A stretch of 19,862 nucleotides of DNA from Prolixibacteraceae bacterium (lineage in GTDB: Bacteria; Bacteroidota; Bacteroidia; Bacteroidales; Prolixibacteraceae), in the NCBI GenBank assembly GCA_027858145.1, contig JAQIDF010000445.1, positions 1 to 19,862 of the forward strand, written 5' to 3'. A program made the translations under genes and the position numbers. Positions 8,257 through 16,418 of the stretch are shown here, piece after piece (positions within the stretch are counted from its first letter, which is position 1; each line of letters begins with the position of its first letter). The notes beneath the pieces were generated by a model, which was not told the DNA's origin, did no database searches, and worked only from the letters and a program-made list of their open reading frames with translations.

Positions 8257-8622
8257 ATGTTAGAACATTTAACCCTCGACACATTTAAAGAGAAAGTATT
8301 TGATTTTGAAAATAATAAAGATTGGAAATTCGAAGGTGAAGCACCTTGCGTTATCGATTTTTATGCCGATTGGTGTCAGCCATGTAAACTGGTAGCACCG
8401 GTACTTGAAGAGCTTCAGGAAGAATATGGGCCAAAATTGAATATTTACAAAGTAGACACTGAAGATCAAAAAGAACTGGCATCATTGTTTGGCATTCAAA
8501 GCATTCCTTCTATTCTTTTTATTCCGAAAGAAGGAAAGCCACAAATGGCTCAGGGTGCATTACCAAAGGAAACCTTCGAACAAGCTTTTAAAGAAGTTTT
8601 AGATGTTTCAAAGGAGAATTAA
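8257..8622 (+). CDS. trxA: Thioredoxin
   Basis: A 121-residue single-domain thioredoxin, starting at ATG 8257 (a TTG three codons earlier is also in frame but unnecessary). It lacks a signal peptide, so it is a cytoplasmic disulfide reductase that relies on thioredoxin reductase. The active site is ADWCQPCKL with Cys40 and Cys43, and the conserved cis-proline is Pro84 in QSIPS. The middle residue of the usual WCGPC is Gln, which should alter redox potential or partner choice. About 20 extra N-terminal residues (to NNKDWKFEGEAP) precede the first core strand, and an additional Cys31 sits at its edge; both are seen in Bacteroidota thioredoxins. The gene appears to be a single unit between the divergent cca gene and a terminator hairpin. 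Confidence 0.92.
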   Translation: MLEHLTLDTFKEKVFDFENNKDWKFEGEAPCVIDFYADWCQPCKLVAPVLEELQEEYGPKLNIYKVDTEDQKELASLFGIQSIPSILFIPKEGKPQMAQGALPKETFEQAFKEVLDVSKEN

Positions 8623-8644
8623 TTAAAGTTTACAACCCAAAATC

Positions 8645-8680
8645 AAGGCCCGGTACAATTCAATGTATCGGGCTTTTTTT
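8645..8680 (+). terminator. Rho-independent terminator after thioredoxin
   Basis: GCCCGGTACA (8648-8657) pairs with TGTATCGGGC (8664-8673), a 10-bp stem with one G-U pair, a 6-nt loop and then seven T residues (8674-8680). It lies 26 nt after the trxA stop. Its T tract touches the murF stop codon on the other strand; read from that side, the stem is followed by only a short T-rich run, so it probably acts mainly for thioredoxin. Confidence 0.85.
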
Positions 8681-9977
8681 ATATGCAATCAATAATCTTT
8701 TCCAGTTTTATGCCCCTTGAACCTTTAATAAACAGGAATTTATTATTCCAGTCAAATTCTTTAATCATTGAAATTAAAGATTCTACATCAGGAATTTTTT
8801 GAAAATATTCAGGGATTCGTGTCTTTGCAAAATGCTCACCTACCAGAAAAACCGATTTTAAGCCTGCATTATTTATCAGGTCAACAATTTTTTGATGTTC
8901 CATCTCCGACACTTCTCCAAGTTCAAGCATATCGCCAAGCACTGCTACTTTGTTATCATGATTTATATTAATGAAATTTTTAACCGAAACTTGCATGCTG
9001 GTTGGATTAGCATTATAACAATCAAGCAAAATAGTGGCTCCCGCTTTTTTGAGTAGTTGCGACCGGTTATTATCAGGCTCAAAAGAAGCTACAGCATGTT
9101 GAATTTTTACCGGATCAACATCGAAAAACAATCCGATACGGGCAGCAGCCATAATATTTTCAAAATTATACCCCCCAATAAGCTTCGACTTCAAATACAA
9201 CCATCCTTTAGGAAACAAAACTTTTACAACCAAATAAATTTGCTCATCGGCAATTTCTCCCTTAAAATCAGCACCTGAGGAATAAGAACCGTATGTAAAC
9301 TTCACCCGGTTACCGACTGACATTTCTTCAAGGTGTTTATTATCGGCATTAATAAAAATGCCTTTTCCGCCACGAGCTATATGCTCATACATCTCCCCTT
9401 TTGTTTTCTTAACGCCTTCGAAAGAGCCAAAACCCTCGAGATGAGCTTTACCAACATTGGTAATCAGGCCATAATCAGGATCGGCTATTTCACACAATTC
9501 AGCAATTTCGCCCATATGGTTAGCACCCATTTCAATAATAGCAATTTCATGTTCCTCCCTCATTGACAGGAGTGTAAGTGGAACGCCAATATGATTATTC
9601 AGGTTTCCGGTTGTAGAAATAACCTTATATTTTTCAGCAAGCACTTCACGAATCAGCTCTTTAGTAGTTGTTTTACCATTCGTTCCTGTTATGGCAATAA
9701 CCGGAAGTGACAGATAGTTACGGTGATAATTAGCGAGTTGTTGCAATGTTTTCAGAACATCATCAACCACAATACAATCTCCCCGTAAATTAAACGAGGG
9801 ATCATCAGTTACAGCAATATCAGCTCCATCGTTTAATGCATCTGCGACGAAACGATTTCCATCGAACCGCTCTCCCTTTAAAGCGAAAAACATACCACCC
9901 GCTTCGGCTTTCCGGCTGTCGGTAAAAACATGTGGGTGTTTTAAAAACAGGTCATGCAATTCATCAATAGCTATCAT
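8679..9977 (-). CDS. murF: UDP-N-acetylmuramoyl-tripeptide--D-alanyl-D-alanine ligase
   Basis: MurF, 432 residues, carries out the last cytoplasmic step of peptidoglycan precursor synthesis: ATP-dependent joining of D-Ala-D-Ala to UDP-MurNAc-tripeptide. The N-terminal UDP-MurNAc-peptide binding domain includes FTDSRKAEAGGMFFALKGERFDG at 18-40 (split here as FTDSRK and GMFFALKG). The ATP P-loop GTNGKTT is at 98-104, MGANHMGEI lies near 150-158, and ITNVGKAHLEGFGS near 170-185 shows the Mur ligase central domain. LLDCYNANPTSM near 315-326 contains the Asn-Ala-Asn-Pro motif characteristic of MurF, and a C-terminal Rossmann-like domain follows (VAVLGDMLELG). It is separated from the T9SS lipoprotein gene upstream by a terminator hairpin, so it is probably transcribed alone rather than within a dcw-type wall cluster. 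Confidence 0.95.
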   Translation of the reverse strand: MIAIDELHDLFLKHPHVFTDSRKAEAGGMFFALKGERFDGNRFVADALNDGADIAVTDDPSFNLRGDCIVVDDVLKTLQQLANYHRNYLSLPVIAITGTNGKTTTKELIREVLAEKYKVISTTGNLNNHIGVPLTLLSMREEHEIAIIEMGANHMGEIAELCEIADPDYGLITNVGKAHLEGFGSFEGVKKTKGEMYEHIARGGKGIFINADNKHLEEMSVGNRVKFTYGSYSSGADFKGEIADEQIYLVVKVLFPKGWLYLKSKLIGGYNFENIMAAARIGLFFDVDPVKIQHAVASFEPDNNRSQLLKKAGATILLDCYNANPTSMQVSVKNFININHDNKVAVLGDMLELGEVSEMEHQKIVDLINNAGLKSVFLVGEHFAKTRIPEYFQKIPDVESLISMIKEFDWNNKFLFIKGSRGIKLEKIIDCI

Positions 9978-10038
9978 ATCTTGTACAAAGTATTATTAAA
10001 ATTGATATAAAGATGAAAAATATTTTACAAATTCAATC

Positions 10039-10066
10039 AAAAAAAATCCCACCGTTAAGTGGGATT
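10039..10066 (-). terminator. Rho-independent terminator after the gldJ-like gene
   Basis: On the minus strand, AATCCCAC (10066-10059) pairs with GTGGGATT (10052-10045) around a 6-nt loop, an 8-bp perfect stem, and is followed by a run of T residues (complement of the A run at 10039-10044). It lies 24 nt after the gldJ-like stop and separates that gene from murF. Confidence 0.85.
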
Positions 10067-10089
10067 GATAACTATTCATATATAAGTTT

Positions 10090-11535
10090 TTACTTTTTAG
10101 CTACCCTGGGTGGTCCCAGTCGTGTCATTGCACATCTGAAACCTATGTCAGCCTTTGCTTCACGCTGATCTAAGTAACGGCGTGATCCGGGGTTTAACCA
10201 GTATGCCCGATCACTCCATGATCCACCTTTATAAACACGCGAACGGTCAGTAATTCGAGAACTTATTACACCAAGATTATCGCTTTGGGTGTACATCGTA
10301 TTGGTTGTTTGTTCATTGTTCGATTCTTCTTCAGGCTTTACGGTTGTCCAGTCACTACCCTCGATTGGAACAGTACTGTAGTCACCATCAAGGTAATTTC
10401 GGTAATCTGCTATTGTATCAGTAACCGGTTGTCCAAACTCATCAAAAATAACTTTTCCATCGTTATCTTTTTGATATTCAGTAATCACATTACCCCGGTA
10501 AGGTTGAAATTCTTCAATATCCATAGGCGACAAAGGTCTGTATACATCTGCTACCCACTCGTTAACATTACCTGCCATACAATAAAGGCCATAATCATTA
10601 GGGCTATATGAAAAAACATCGGCAGTAATATCAGCAGCATCATTCAATGCTCCGGCCATACCCATGTAATCACCCCGTCCACGAACATAATTTGCTTTCA
10701 TCTGTCCTTTTTCATCCTGACTTTCTTGTCTTAAATAAGGGCCATCCCAGGGATACATTCTTCTTTCTTTAAGAAGTTCGCCATCAGATTCACCAATAAG
10801 ACCTAATGCTGCATATTCCCATTCAGCCTCAGTAGGAAGACGATAGTTAGGTAATAACAATCCGTTTTCCCAACGTATTTTTTCTTCTTTCTCGCCGGGT
10901 ACTCCCTCATAGTCACCCGATAAATATGCTTCTGTTGTAAAAACTCCACGACCTTGCTGAGTTGAGTCAAGAGTCAAATAACCATTGTCAATCAACAAGT
11001 ACTCATTAACACGGTCAGTTCTCCACTTACAATATTCGCCTGCCTGTTCCCAACTAACACCAACAACTGGATAGCTACTGTACGAGGGATGGCGCAGGTA
11101 ATTATTCACATAAGGCTCGTTATAGGCAAGTGGACTCCGCCAAACCAATGTGTCAGGAGTCGCTAATCCTTGCTTATTTGAATTCGGATAAACAGTACCT
11201 AACCATGCAAGATACTGTCTGTAATCGTAATTGGTAACCTCAGTCTCGTCCATATAAAATGAAGCCACAGTTACCCTTCGCGGAATATTATCCCAGTCGC
11301 CCATTACATCTTCGTCAATGCGGCCCATAATAAATGTACCTCCTTGAACGAAAACTAATCCGGGACCGGTTTCTTGTTCTAAATACTCCGGATCGTCAAA
11401 ACCGAATACTTCCATATCATTAACGTTCCAACCAATAGTTCGGGAGGATTGACCTGAACGATTTTGTACTGATTGTGATTGACAGCCGATCAGACTAATC
11501 ATCAATAATATAAACCAAAAAGATAATTGTCTCAT
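10090..11535 (-). CDS. gldJ: GldJ/GldK-family T9SS and gliding lipoprotein with FGE-sulfatase (SUMF1-like) domain
   Basis: A 481-residue lipoprotein: the signal peptide ends in the lipobox SLIGC with lipidated Cys18. From about residue 55 a SUMF1/formylglycine-generating-enzyme-like domain runs to the end: GLVFVQGGTFIMGR, FYMDETEVTNYDY, YLRHPSYSSYPVVGVSW, YRLPTEAEWEYAALG, YGLYCMAGNVNEWVADVYRP and the closing VYKGGSWSDRAYWL plus GFRCAM. Family knowledge: GldJ and GldK (PorK) share this fold without known catalytic activity and sit in the periplasm or outer membrane as structural T9SS and gliding parts. I favour GldJ because its wording (for example PDTLVWR followed by NNYLRHP) resembles GldJ and because gldJ lies next to porU in Flavobacterium. 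GldK is the alternative; gldL, gldM and gldN, which normally follow gldK, are absent here. Confidence 0.8.
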   Translation of the reverse strand: MRQLSFWFILLMISLIGCQSQSVQNRSGQSSRTIGWNVNDMEVFGFDDPEYLEQETGPGLVFVQGGTFIMGRIDEDVMGDWDNIPRRVTVASFYMDETEVTNYDYRQYLAWLGTVYPNSNKQGLATPDTLVWRSPLAYNEPYVNNYLRHPSYSSYPVVGVSWEQAGEYCKWRTDRVNEYLLIDNGYLTLDSTQQGRGVFTTEAYLSGDYEGVPGEKEEKIRWENGLLLPNYRLPTEAEWEYAALGLIGESDGELLKERRMYPWDGPYLRQESQDEKGQMKANYVRGRGDYMGMAGALNDAADITADVFSYSPNDYGLYCMAGNVNEWVADVYRPLSPMDIEEFQPYRGNVITEYQKDNDGKVIFDEFGQPVTDTIADYRNYLDGDYSTVPIEGSDWTTVKPEEESNNEQTTNTMYTQSDNLGVISSRITDRSRVYKGGSWSDRAYWLNPGSRRYLDQREAKADIGFRCAMTRLGPPRVAKK

Positions 11536-11564
11536 TTTTCAAAATATTATTATCCGTTTTGCAA

Positions 11565-11572
11565 CAAATATA
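11565..11572 (-). promoter_or_regulatory. Possible -7 box for the gldJ-like gene
   Basis: The minus strand reads TATATTTG, a perfect TAnnTTTG element, 30 nt upstream of the ATG at 11535. No TTTG partner is seen at the expected distance. Confidence 0.35.
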
Positions 11573-11649
11573 ATTAAAATGATTTAATACTTATTGCATT
11601 GAGAATGTTTCTTTATTATTGCATAATTTTTTAAACAATAAAGGACTTA

Positions 11650-11704
11650 CACATCTTATATAGTGCATTGATTGTAAACTAAATCTATAAACGCAAAAGA
11701 TGTG
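11650..11704. repeat. Spaced inverted repeat in the gldJ-porU intergenic region
   Basis: CACATCTT at 11650-11657 and AAGATGTG at 11697-11704 are perfect inverted copies, 39 nt apart. The 254-nt intergenic region between the two divergent T9SS genes is otherwise AT-rich, with no gene or RNA seen. The pair could be two arms of a regulator site or a chance match. Confidence 0.25.
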
Positions 11705-11749
11705 AATGTTATTTTACAGAACTAAAATAAAAGTAATTAATAATATTAC

Positions 11750-11766
11750 TAAACGGATTCCGTTTA
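11750..11766. promoter_or_regulatory. 17-bp perfect palindrome upstream of porU (candidate operator)
   Basis: TAAACGGA-T-TCCGTTTA has 8-bp arms around a single central base. It ends 23 nt before the porU ATG (11790), in the zone where a regulator could block or recruit RNA polymerase. It is the only GC-containing palindrome in this AT-rich leader. No regulator family can be assigned from the sequence. Confidence 0.4.
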
Positions 11767-11789
11767 TACTGTAGAAACGTTACAATGAT

Positions 11790-14700
11790 ATGAAATATTT
11801 TTCAATATTTATAATTTTATTCATTTGCTTGCCAACACTCAACAAGGCACAAAACACATACGCTGATCAATCTGTCCTAAATCAGGGCAAATGGATCAAA
11901 GTTGCCACGTTTGATAAGGGAATGTACAAAATTACATACCAGCAATTAAACTCTTGGGGAATTAATAATCCCGATGAAATTGCAATATTTAGCAATGGTG
12001 GACATATTCTTCCTGAATATAATAATGAATATTATCCTGACGACCTTGAACAACTAAATGTTATACATAAACAAGACCAGAATAACAACGATTGTGTATT
12101 TTTCTATTCTACCGGCAATGTAAAATGGCAATACAATAATGTTACCCAATTGTACGAACACACATCAAATTTATACACAAATAAAACATACTTCTTTATT
12201 ACGGATGAACATACAAGCAAATCAGGCCCCCCTCAGATTAGAAATTCACTTGATGAAATACCTTCTGATACTATAGCCTCATACAACCAATACAAACTAT
12301 ACAAAGAACAATTAATAAACATTCAGCAATCAGGGAAAATATGGTATACAGACCGTATTTTGAACAATAACTCAATGGAGGTTGATTTTAGCTTTCCCAA
12401 TGCTACTGACAATAATGCAACTATAACAATATCCGGAACAGCTTCATCTAATGCTACTTCGCAATTAAATATATGGGTTAACAACACAACAATCCCATCG
12501 TTAACTTTTAGTAGTTCATCTATAGACTATGCACAACCGAAATCAAAAACTTATTCGGTGGAAACTCCAACAGAGATGTCTATAAAATTGACCTATCAAT
12601 CTAAAACCAACACTAGTGGTGATTCATGGCTTGAATACATAAGAGCCCAACGCATTTCAAACCTTAAATTCACTGGCGAACAATTTCAATTTAGAAATAT
12701 TGAAACCCGAAACCATCGAATTGTTCGTTTTAATATAGAAACAAACATTGCCAACCCTATAATACTAGACATAACAGACCCCCTGTCACCAACAGAAATC
12801 AAATACAAAAGCCATGAAAATGGAATTTATTTTATTGATGAAGGAGTAGAGATTAAAGAATACATAATTTTCAACCCAACAAATACTAACATCTCCCTGC
12901 CTTCTTTTATTGAAGATATTGAAAACCAAAACATACACGGGCTACCCCTCTACAATATGGTTATTATAACCCATCCCGATTTTATCTCACAATCTGAAGA
13001 ATTAGCAGTATTTCATCGTGAACATGACCAACTAAAAGTATTGGTTATTGAAACACCTCAAATATACAACGAATTCTCTTCAGGATCACCTGATCCTTCC
13101 GGCATAAAAAACATGTTGCGCATGTTTTATAATCGTGGCAAAGGAACAGGTACACCCCTTGAATATGCACTTCTTATGGGAGATGGCTCGTACAATAATA
13201 ATGAAAGCCTCACGAATACCGATCTTAGTTTTATACCAACTTACCAAACTTTATTTATGAGCCATGGCGAAACTATTACCTCTGACGATTACTATGCATT
13301 ACTCGATGAAAATGAAGGCTATATTAATGGCTACATTGATATTGGGATTGGCCGCATACCTTGCAGCACAAAAAATGAAGCCGAGATTGTAGTTGATAAA
13401 ACCATTAATTACACATCGGTCGAAAATATGGGCAATTGGCGGAATGTAATTTCTTTTTGGGCCGACGATGAAGATAGCAACAGGCACATGAGCGATACAG
13501 AGTCACTCATCGACATTGTAAAGGAAAATTATACAGGGTTTTATATCGACAAAATATATTTTGACTCGTTCAATCAAATTTCATCATCAGGCGGCGATCA
13601 ATACCCTGCCGCTACCGAAGCCATTAACCGGCAGGTTAACGAGGGAGCACTTATCCTAAATTATGTGGGACATGCAGATAATGTTTCACTTGCACACGAA
13701 GATGTATTGATGAAAAATAACATCCGAACCTGGAGCAACCAAAATAAACTCCCGGTTTTTGTAACAGCCACTTGTGAGTTTAGCCGTTTCGACCACAGCA
13801 CCATGTCAGCCGGAGAAGAAATATTATTTACTCCTTATGGTGGAGGGGTTGCATTGTTCTCAACTACCCGACTTGTTTATTCGGGTAGTAATTTCAGATT
13901 AAGCAAAAACTTTTATGCCAATGCTTTTAAACAAGACTCAACAGGGCAAAACCTGCGCATGGGCGATATTATGCGCCTTGCAAAAAACCAAACACAATAC
14001 GACGGTGGCAATAAACGTAGTTTTACCTTACTGGGTGACCCGGCTCTAAGACTGGCTTTCCCGAAGTACAAAGTGCAGACAAAATCAATCAATGGCATTC
14101 AAGAATCTGACTCCATCCGTGTTGGAGCTATGGAGAAAGTAACCATTGAAGGAGAAGTAAGCGATAACCTTGGCAACCTTTTGACAAACTACAATGGCAA
14201 AACAGCCATAACCATTTACGACAAATCGCTGGAGACCCAAACCATGGCAAACGACGGAGGTAATGCCTTCAAATTTGACGTACAGAACAACATAATTTAT
14301 AAGGGAACCGCTTCCGTAGAAAAAGGCGAATTTTCATTCTCCTTTGTTGTGCCAAAAGACATCGCATATAACATTGACAATGGTGAAATATACTATTACA
14401 CTTACAACGACTCGGTAGATGGAAATGGAGCATGCAGTAAAATTGTTATAGGGGGATCAAGTGAAAATCCTGTTATCGACAACGCCCCTCCTAACATCAG
14501 TCTATATATGAATAATGAAAATTTTAATCCCTACGGACAGGTATCGACAAGTGCCCTTTTAATTGCAAAAATATATGATGAAAGTGGCATCAATACTGCA
14601 GGAACAGGAATTGGGCATGACCTGACAGCTGTCATTGATGATGAAAATATATCTCAAATTATACTCAACGATTATTATCAGTCTGAACTTGACACATATC

Positions 14701-15134
14701 AAGAAGGCACAATTTTATATCCACTAAACAATCTTGATCCGGGCGAACACAAAATAACCGTAAAGGTATGGGATGTACAAAATAATTCCACCTCAACAGA
14801 TATCTATTTCACTGTGGCCGATGACTTTACAATTACCTCGATGAGAAATGCACCGAACCCTGTTAGTTTTTATACCGATTTCATAATAGAACATAACCTG
14901 CCGGGGCAATCTTTCGATGTTTTAGTAGAAATATTCACCCTCAATGGCCAAAAAATTCATGAAAGCACTCAAACTGCAAGCTCAAGCGGCACTATTGAAA
15001 ATACCATAGGATGGGATATCACTGACTCGTCACATACCGTACCCGACCGCTCTATTTTAATTTATCGTTTAACATTAGCAAACCAAGAAGGATTGAAAGC
15101 CACAGGCACAGGAAAAATGATTACAAAATATTAG
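11790..15134 (+). CDS. porU: PorU, T9SS C-terminal signal peptidase/sortase (C25 family)
   Basis: A 1114-residue exported protein, close to the length of known PorU (about 1150). The signal peptide ends at KAQ, residue 21. An N-terminal region to about 400 precedes a gingipain-like C25 peptidase domain, about 400-760. The catalytic His628 lies in NYVGHADN and the catalytic Cys662 in VTATCEFSRF, matching the His and Cys positions in the Porphyromonas enzyme. An Ig-like region and a C-terminal domain resembling a T9SS signal follow (RNAPNPVSFYTDFII to the end), which PorU keeps uncleaved. Family knowledge: PorU sits on the cell surface with PorV, removes the C-terminal signal of T9SS cargo and attaches the cargo to anionic lipopolysaccharide. 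It is divergent from the GldJ-like gene and followed by porV. Confidence 0.93.
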   Translation: MKYFSIFIILFICLPTLNKAQNTYADQSVLNQGKWIKVATFDKGMYKITYQQLNSWGINNPDEIAIFSNGGHILPEYNNEYYPDDLEQLNVIHKQDQNNNDCVFFYSTGNVKWQYNNVTQLYEHTSNLYTNKTYFFITDEHTSKSGPPQIRNSLDEIPSDTIASYNQYKLYKEQLINIQQSGKIWYTDRILNNNSMEVDFSFPNATDNNATITISGTASSNATSQLNIWVNNTTIPSLTFSSSSIDYAQPKSKTYSVETPTEMSIKLTYQSKTNTSGDSWLEYIRAQRISNLKFTGEQFQFRNIETRNHRIVRFNIETNIANPIILDITDPLSPTEIKYKSHENGIYFIDEGVEIKEYIIFNPTNTNISLPSFIEDIENQNIHGLPLYNMVIITHPDFISQSEELAVFHREHDQLKVLVIETPQIYNEFSSGSPDPSGIKNMLRMFYNRGKGTGTPLEYALLMGDGSYNNNESLTNTDLSFIPTYQTLFMSHGETITSDDYYALLDENEGYINGYIDIGIGRIPCSTKNEAEIVVDKTINYTSVENMGNWRNVISFWADDEDSNRHMSDTESLIDIVKENYTGFYIDKIYFDSFNQISSSGGDQYPAATEAINRQVNEGALILNYVGHADNVSLAHEDVLMKNNIRTWSNQNKLPVFVTATCEFSRFDHSTMSAGEEILFTPYGGGVALFSTTRLVYSGSNFRLSKNFYANAFKQDSTGQNLRMGDIMRLAKNQTQYDGGNKRSFTLLGDPALRLAFPKYKVQTKSINGIQESDSIRVGAMEKVTIEGEVSDNLGNLLTNYNGKTAITIYDKSLETQTMANDGGNAFKFDVQNNIIYKGTASVEKGEFSFSFVVPKDIAYNIDNGEIYYYTYNDSVDGNGACSKIVIGGSSENPVIDNAPPNISLYMNNENFNPYGQVSTSALLIAKIYDESGINTAGTGIGHDLTAVIDDENISQIILNDYYQSELDTYQEGTILYPLNNLDPGEHKITVKVWDVQNNSTSTDIYFTVADDFTITSMRNAPNPVSFYTDFIIEHNLPGQSFDVLVEIFTLNGQKIHESTQTASSSGTIENTIGWDITDSSHTVPDRSILIYRLTLANQEGLKATGTGKMITKY

Positions 15135-15140
15135 CCAAAC

Positions 15141-15175
15141 AATAAACGGTAATTCAATCCGTTATTTTATTTTTG
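15141..15175 (+). terminator. Possible weak terminator between porU and porV, overlapping a -7-like box
   Basis: AATAAACGG (15141-15149) can pair with CCGTTATT (15159-15166), an 8-bp stem with one bulged A, followed by a T-rich run. It starts 6 nt after the porU stop. The T-rich run also contains TATTTTTG (15168-15175), a perfect TAnnTTTG match 33 nt before the porV start. The element may therefore end some porU transcripts and start separate porV transcripts, or do neither. Confidence 0.3.
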
Positions 15176-15207
15176 AAACATATTTTATAAAAACAGCATA
15201 ATTCAAG

Positions 15208-16413
15208 ATGATGAAGCGCACATTAACAACAGCAATTGTATTCTTATTAGCACTAACATTTACAAAAGCACAAGATGAATCTGGAGCAGGACCCGTTAGC
15301 TCGGCTGCCCCATTCTTAACCATTACAACCGATTCCCGGTCCGGGGCACTTGGAAACACAGGAGCCGCCACTATTCCCGATATTGCATCACAAGCTAACA
15401 ACCCGTCAAAATATGCTTTTATTGAAAGCACGAGTGGGATTTCAATCTCGTATACACCATGGCTTAAAAACATTGGTGTAAGCGATATGAACATAACCCA
15501 TCTTTTCGGGTACCATAAGTTAGACGAACTGCAAACACTTTCGGCCAGTTTGCGTTACTTCAACCTTGGAGAATTTGTGTTTTACACACCACAAGGACTA
15601 CCTGATGGGGGTAGTAATCCAAACGAGTTTGCTGTTGACTTAGGGTATGCATTAAAACTAACCGAAAACTGGTCGGGCTCTGTTGCCTTACGATATATCA
15701 TGTCAGACATCTACCAAAATATTGGCACGTCACAAGCAGGCATGAACAGCAACCTCAAAGCGGGCCATGCTTTCGCTTCTGATGTCTCATTTTATTATAA
15801 CAATTCATTTTACAGAGCCCGAAAAGAATCAAACATCGCTTTTGGTTTAAACATATCTAACATCGGATCAAAAATATCATACGATGGTGGTGCCCGTAAA
15901 GATTTTATACCTACTAACTTAAAAATTGGTGGCGCTTACACAACCGAGATCGATCAATATAATAAAATATCAGTTTCACTTGATTTCGACAAACTCCTTG
16001 TTCCATCATACCTCGAATCGGATATGCCCAAGTATGATGAAACCGACCCCTATCTGCAAAAAGTAGGGCCAATCGAAGGTATTTTCCGTTCGTTCACTGA
16101 TGCCCCTAACGGCTTCAAAGAGGAAATCCATGAAGTTATCGCATCTGCCGGTGTTGAGTATTGGTACAACAATCAATTCGCCCTTCGAGGCGGGTATTCT
16201 CACGAATCGGGCGGGACTGACACAAACGACTGGCGTTTTAAAGGTGGCCGTAAGTATTTGACATTTGGTGCCGGACTAAAAATGAATGTTTTTGTTTTTG
16301 ATTTCTCTTACATGATTTCGGTAGGAAATGAAAACAACGCATTAAGTAACACACTCCGGTTTACGCTGGGCTACGACTTAGACAATTTTAGAAGGCAAGG
16401 CCAAAGAAGATAA
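15208..16413 (+). CDS. porV: PorV (LptO), outer-membrane T9SS shuttle protein
   Basis: The 401-residue product has a signal peptide ending near residue 21 (FTKAQ). The mature start, with SSAAPFLTITTDSRSGALGN followed by GAATIPDIASQANNPSKYAF, is the hallmark of PorV. The rest is an outer-membrane beta-barrel of the FadL-like fold with alternating aromatic strands, and it ends with the strand FTLGYDLDNFRRQGQRR. Family knowledge: PorV collects cargo from the Sov translocon by binding the C-terminal signal and hands it to PorU; it was also named LptO for O-deacylation of lipid A. A second ATG one codon downstream (15211) is equally possible as the start. The order porU-porV-ispF, with ispF 5 nt after the porV stop, is also found in Porphyromonas gingivalis as I recall it. 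Confidence 0.93.
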   Translation: MMKRTLTTAIVFLLALTFTKAQDESGAGPVSSAAPFLTITTDSRSGALGNTGAATIPDIASQANNPSKYAFIESTSGISISYTPWLKNIGVSDMNITHLFGYHKLDELQTLSASLRYFNLGEFVFYTPQGLPDGGSNPNEFAVDLGYALKLTENWSGSVALRYIMSDIYQNIGTSQAGMNSNLKAGHAFASDVSFYYNNSFYRARKESNIAFGLNISNIGSKISYDGGARKDFIPTNLKIGGAYTTEIDQYNKISVSLDFDKLLVPSYLESDMPKYDETDPYLQKVGPIEGIFRSFTDAPNGFKEEIHEVIASAGVEYWYNNQFALRGGYSHESGGTDTNDWRFKGGRKYLTFGAGLKMNVFVFDFSYMISVGNENNALSNTLRFTLGYDLDNFRRQGQRR

Positions 16414-16418
16414 TTATA

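Noticed and set aside
11553..15163. CCGTTT/AAACGG half-sites before gldJ, porU and porV as a shared T9SS regulon motif
   Set aside because: The six-base half-site also occurs inside coding genes (for example near 700 and 2340) at about the chance rate; only the full porU palindrome stands out.
15162..15494. 110-codon minus-strand open frame across the porV start
   Set aside because: It is antisense to the PorV signal peptide and mature N-terminus, and no domain is recognised.
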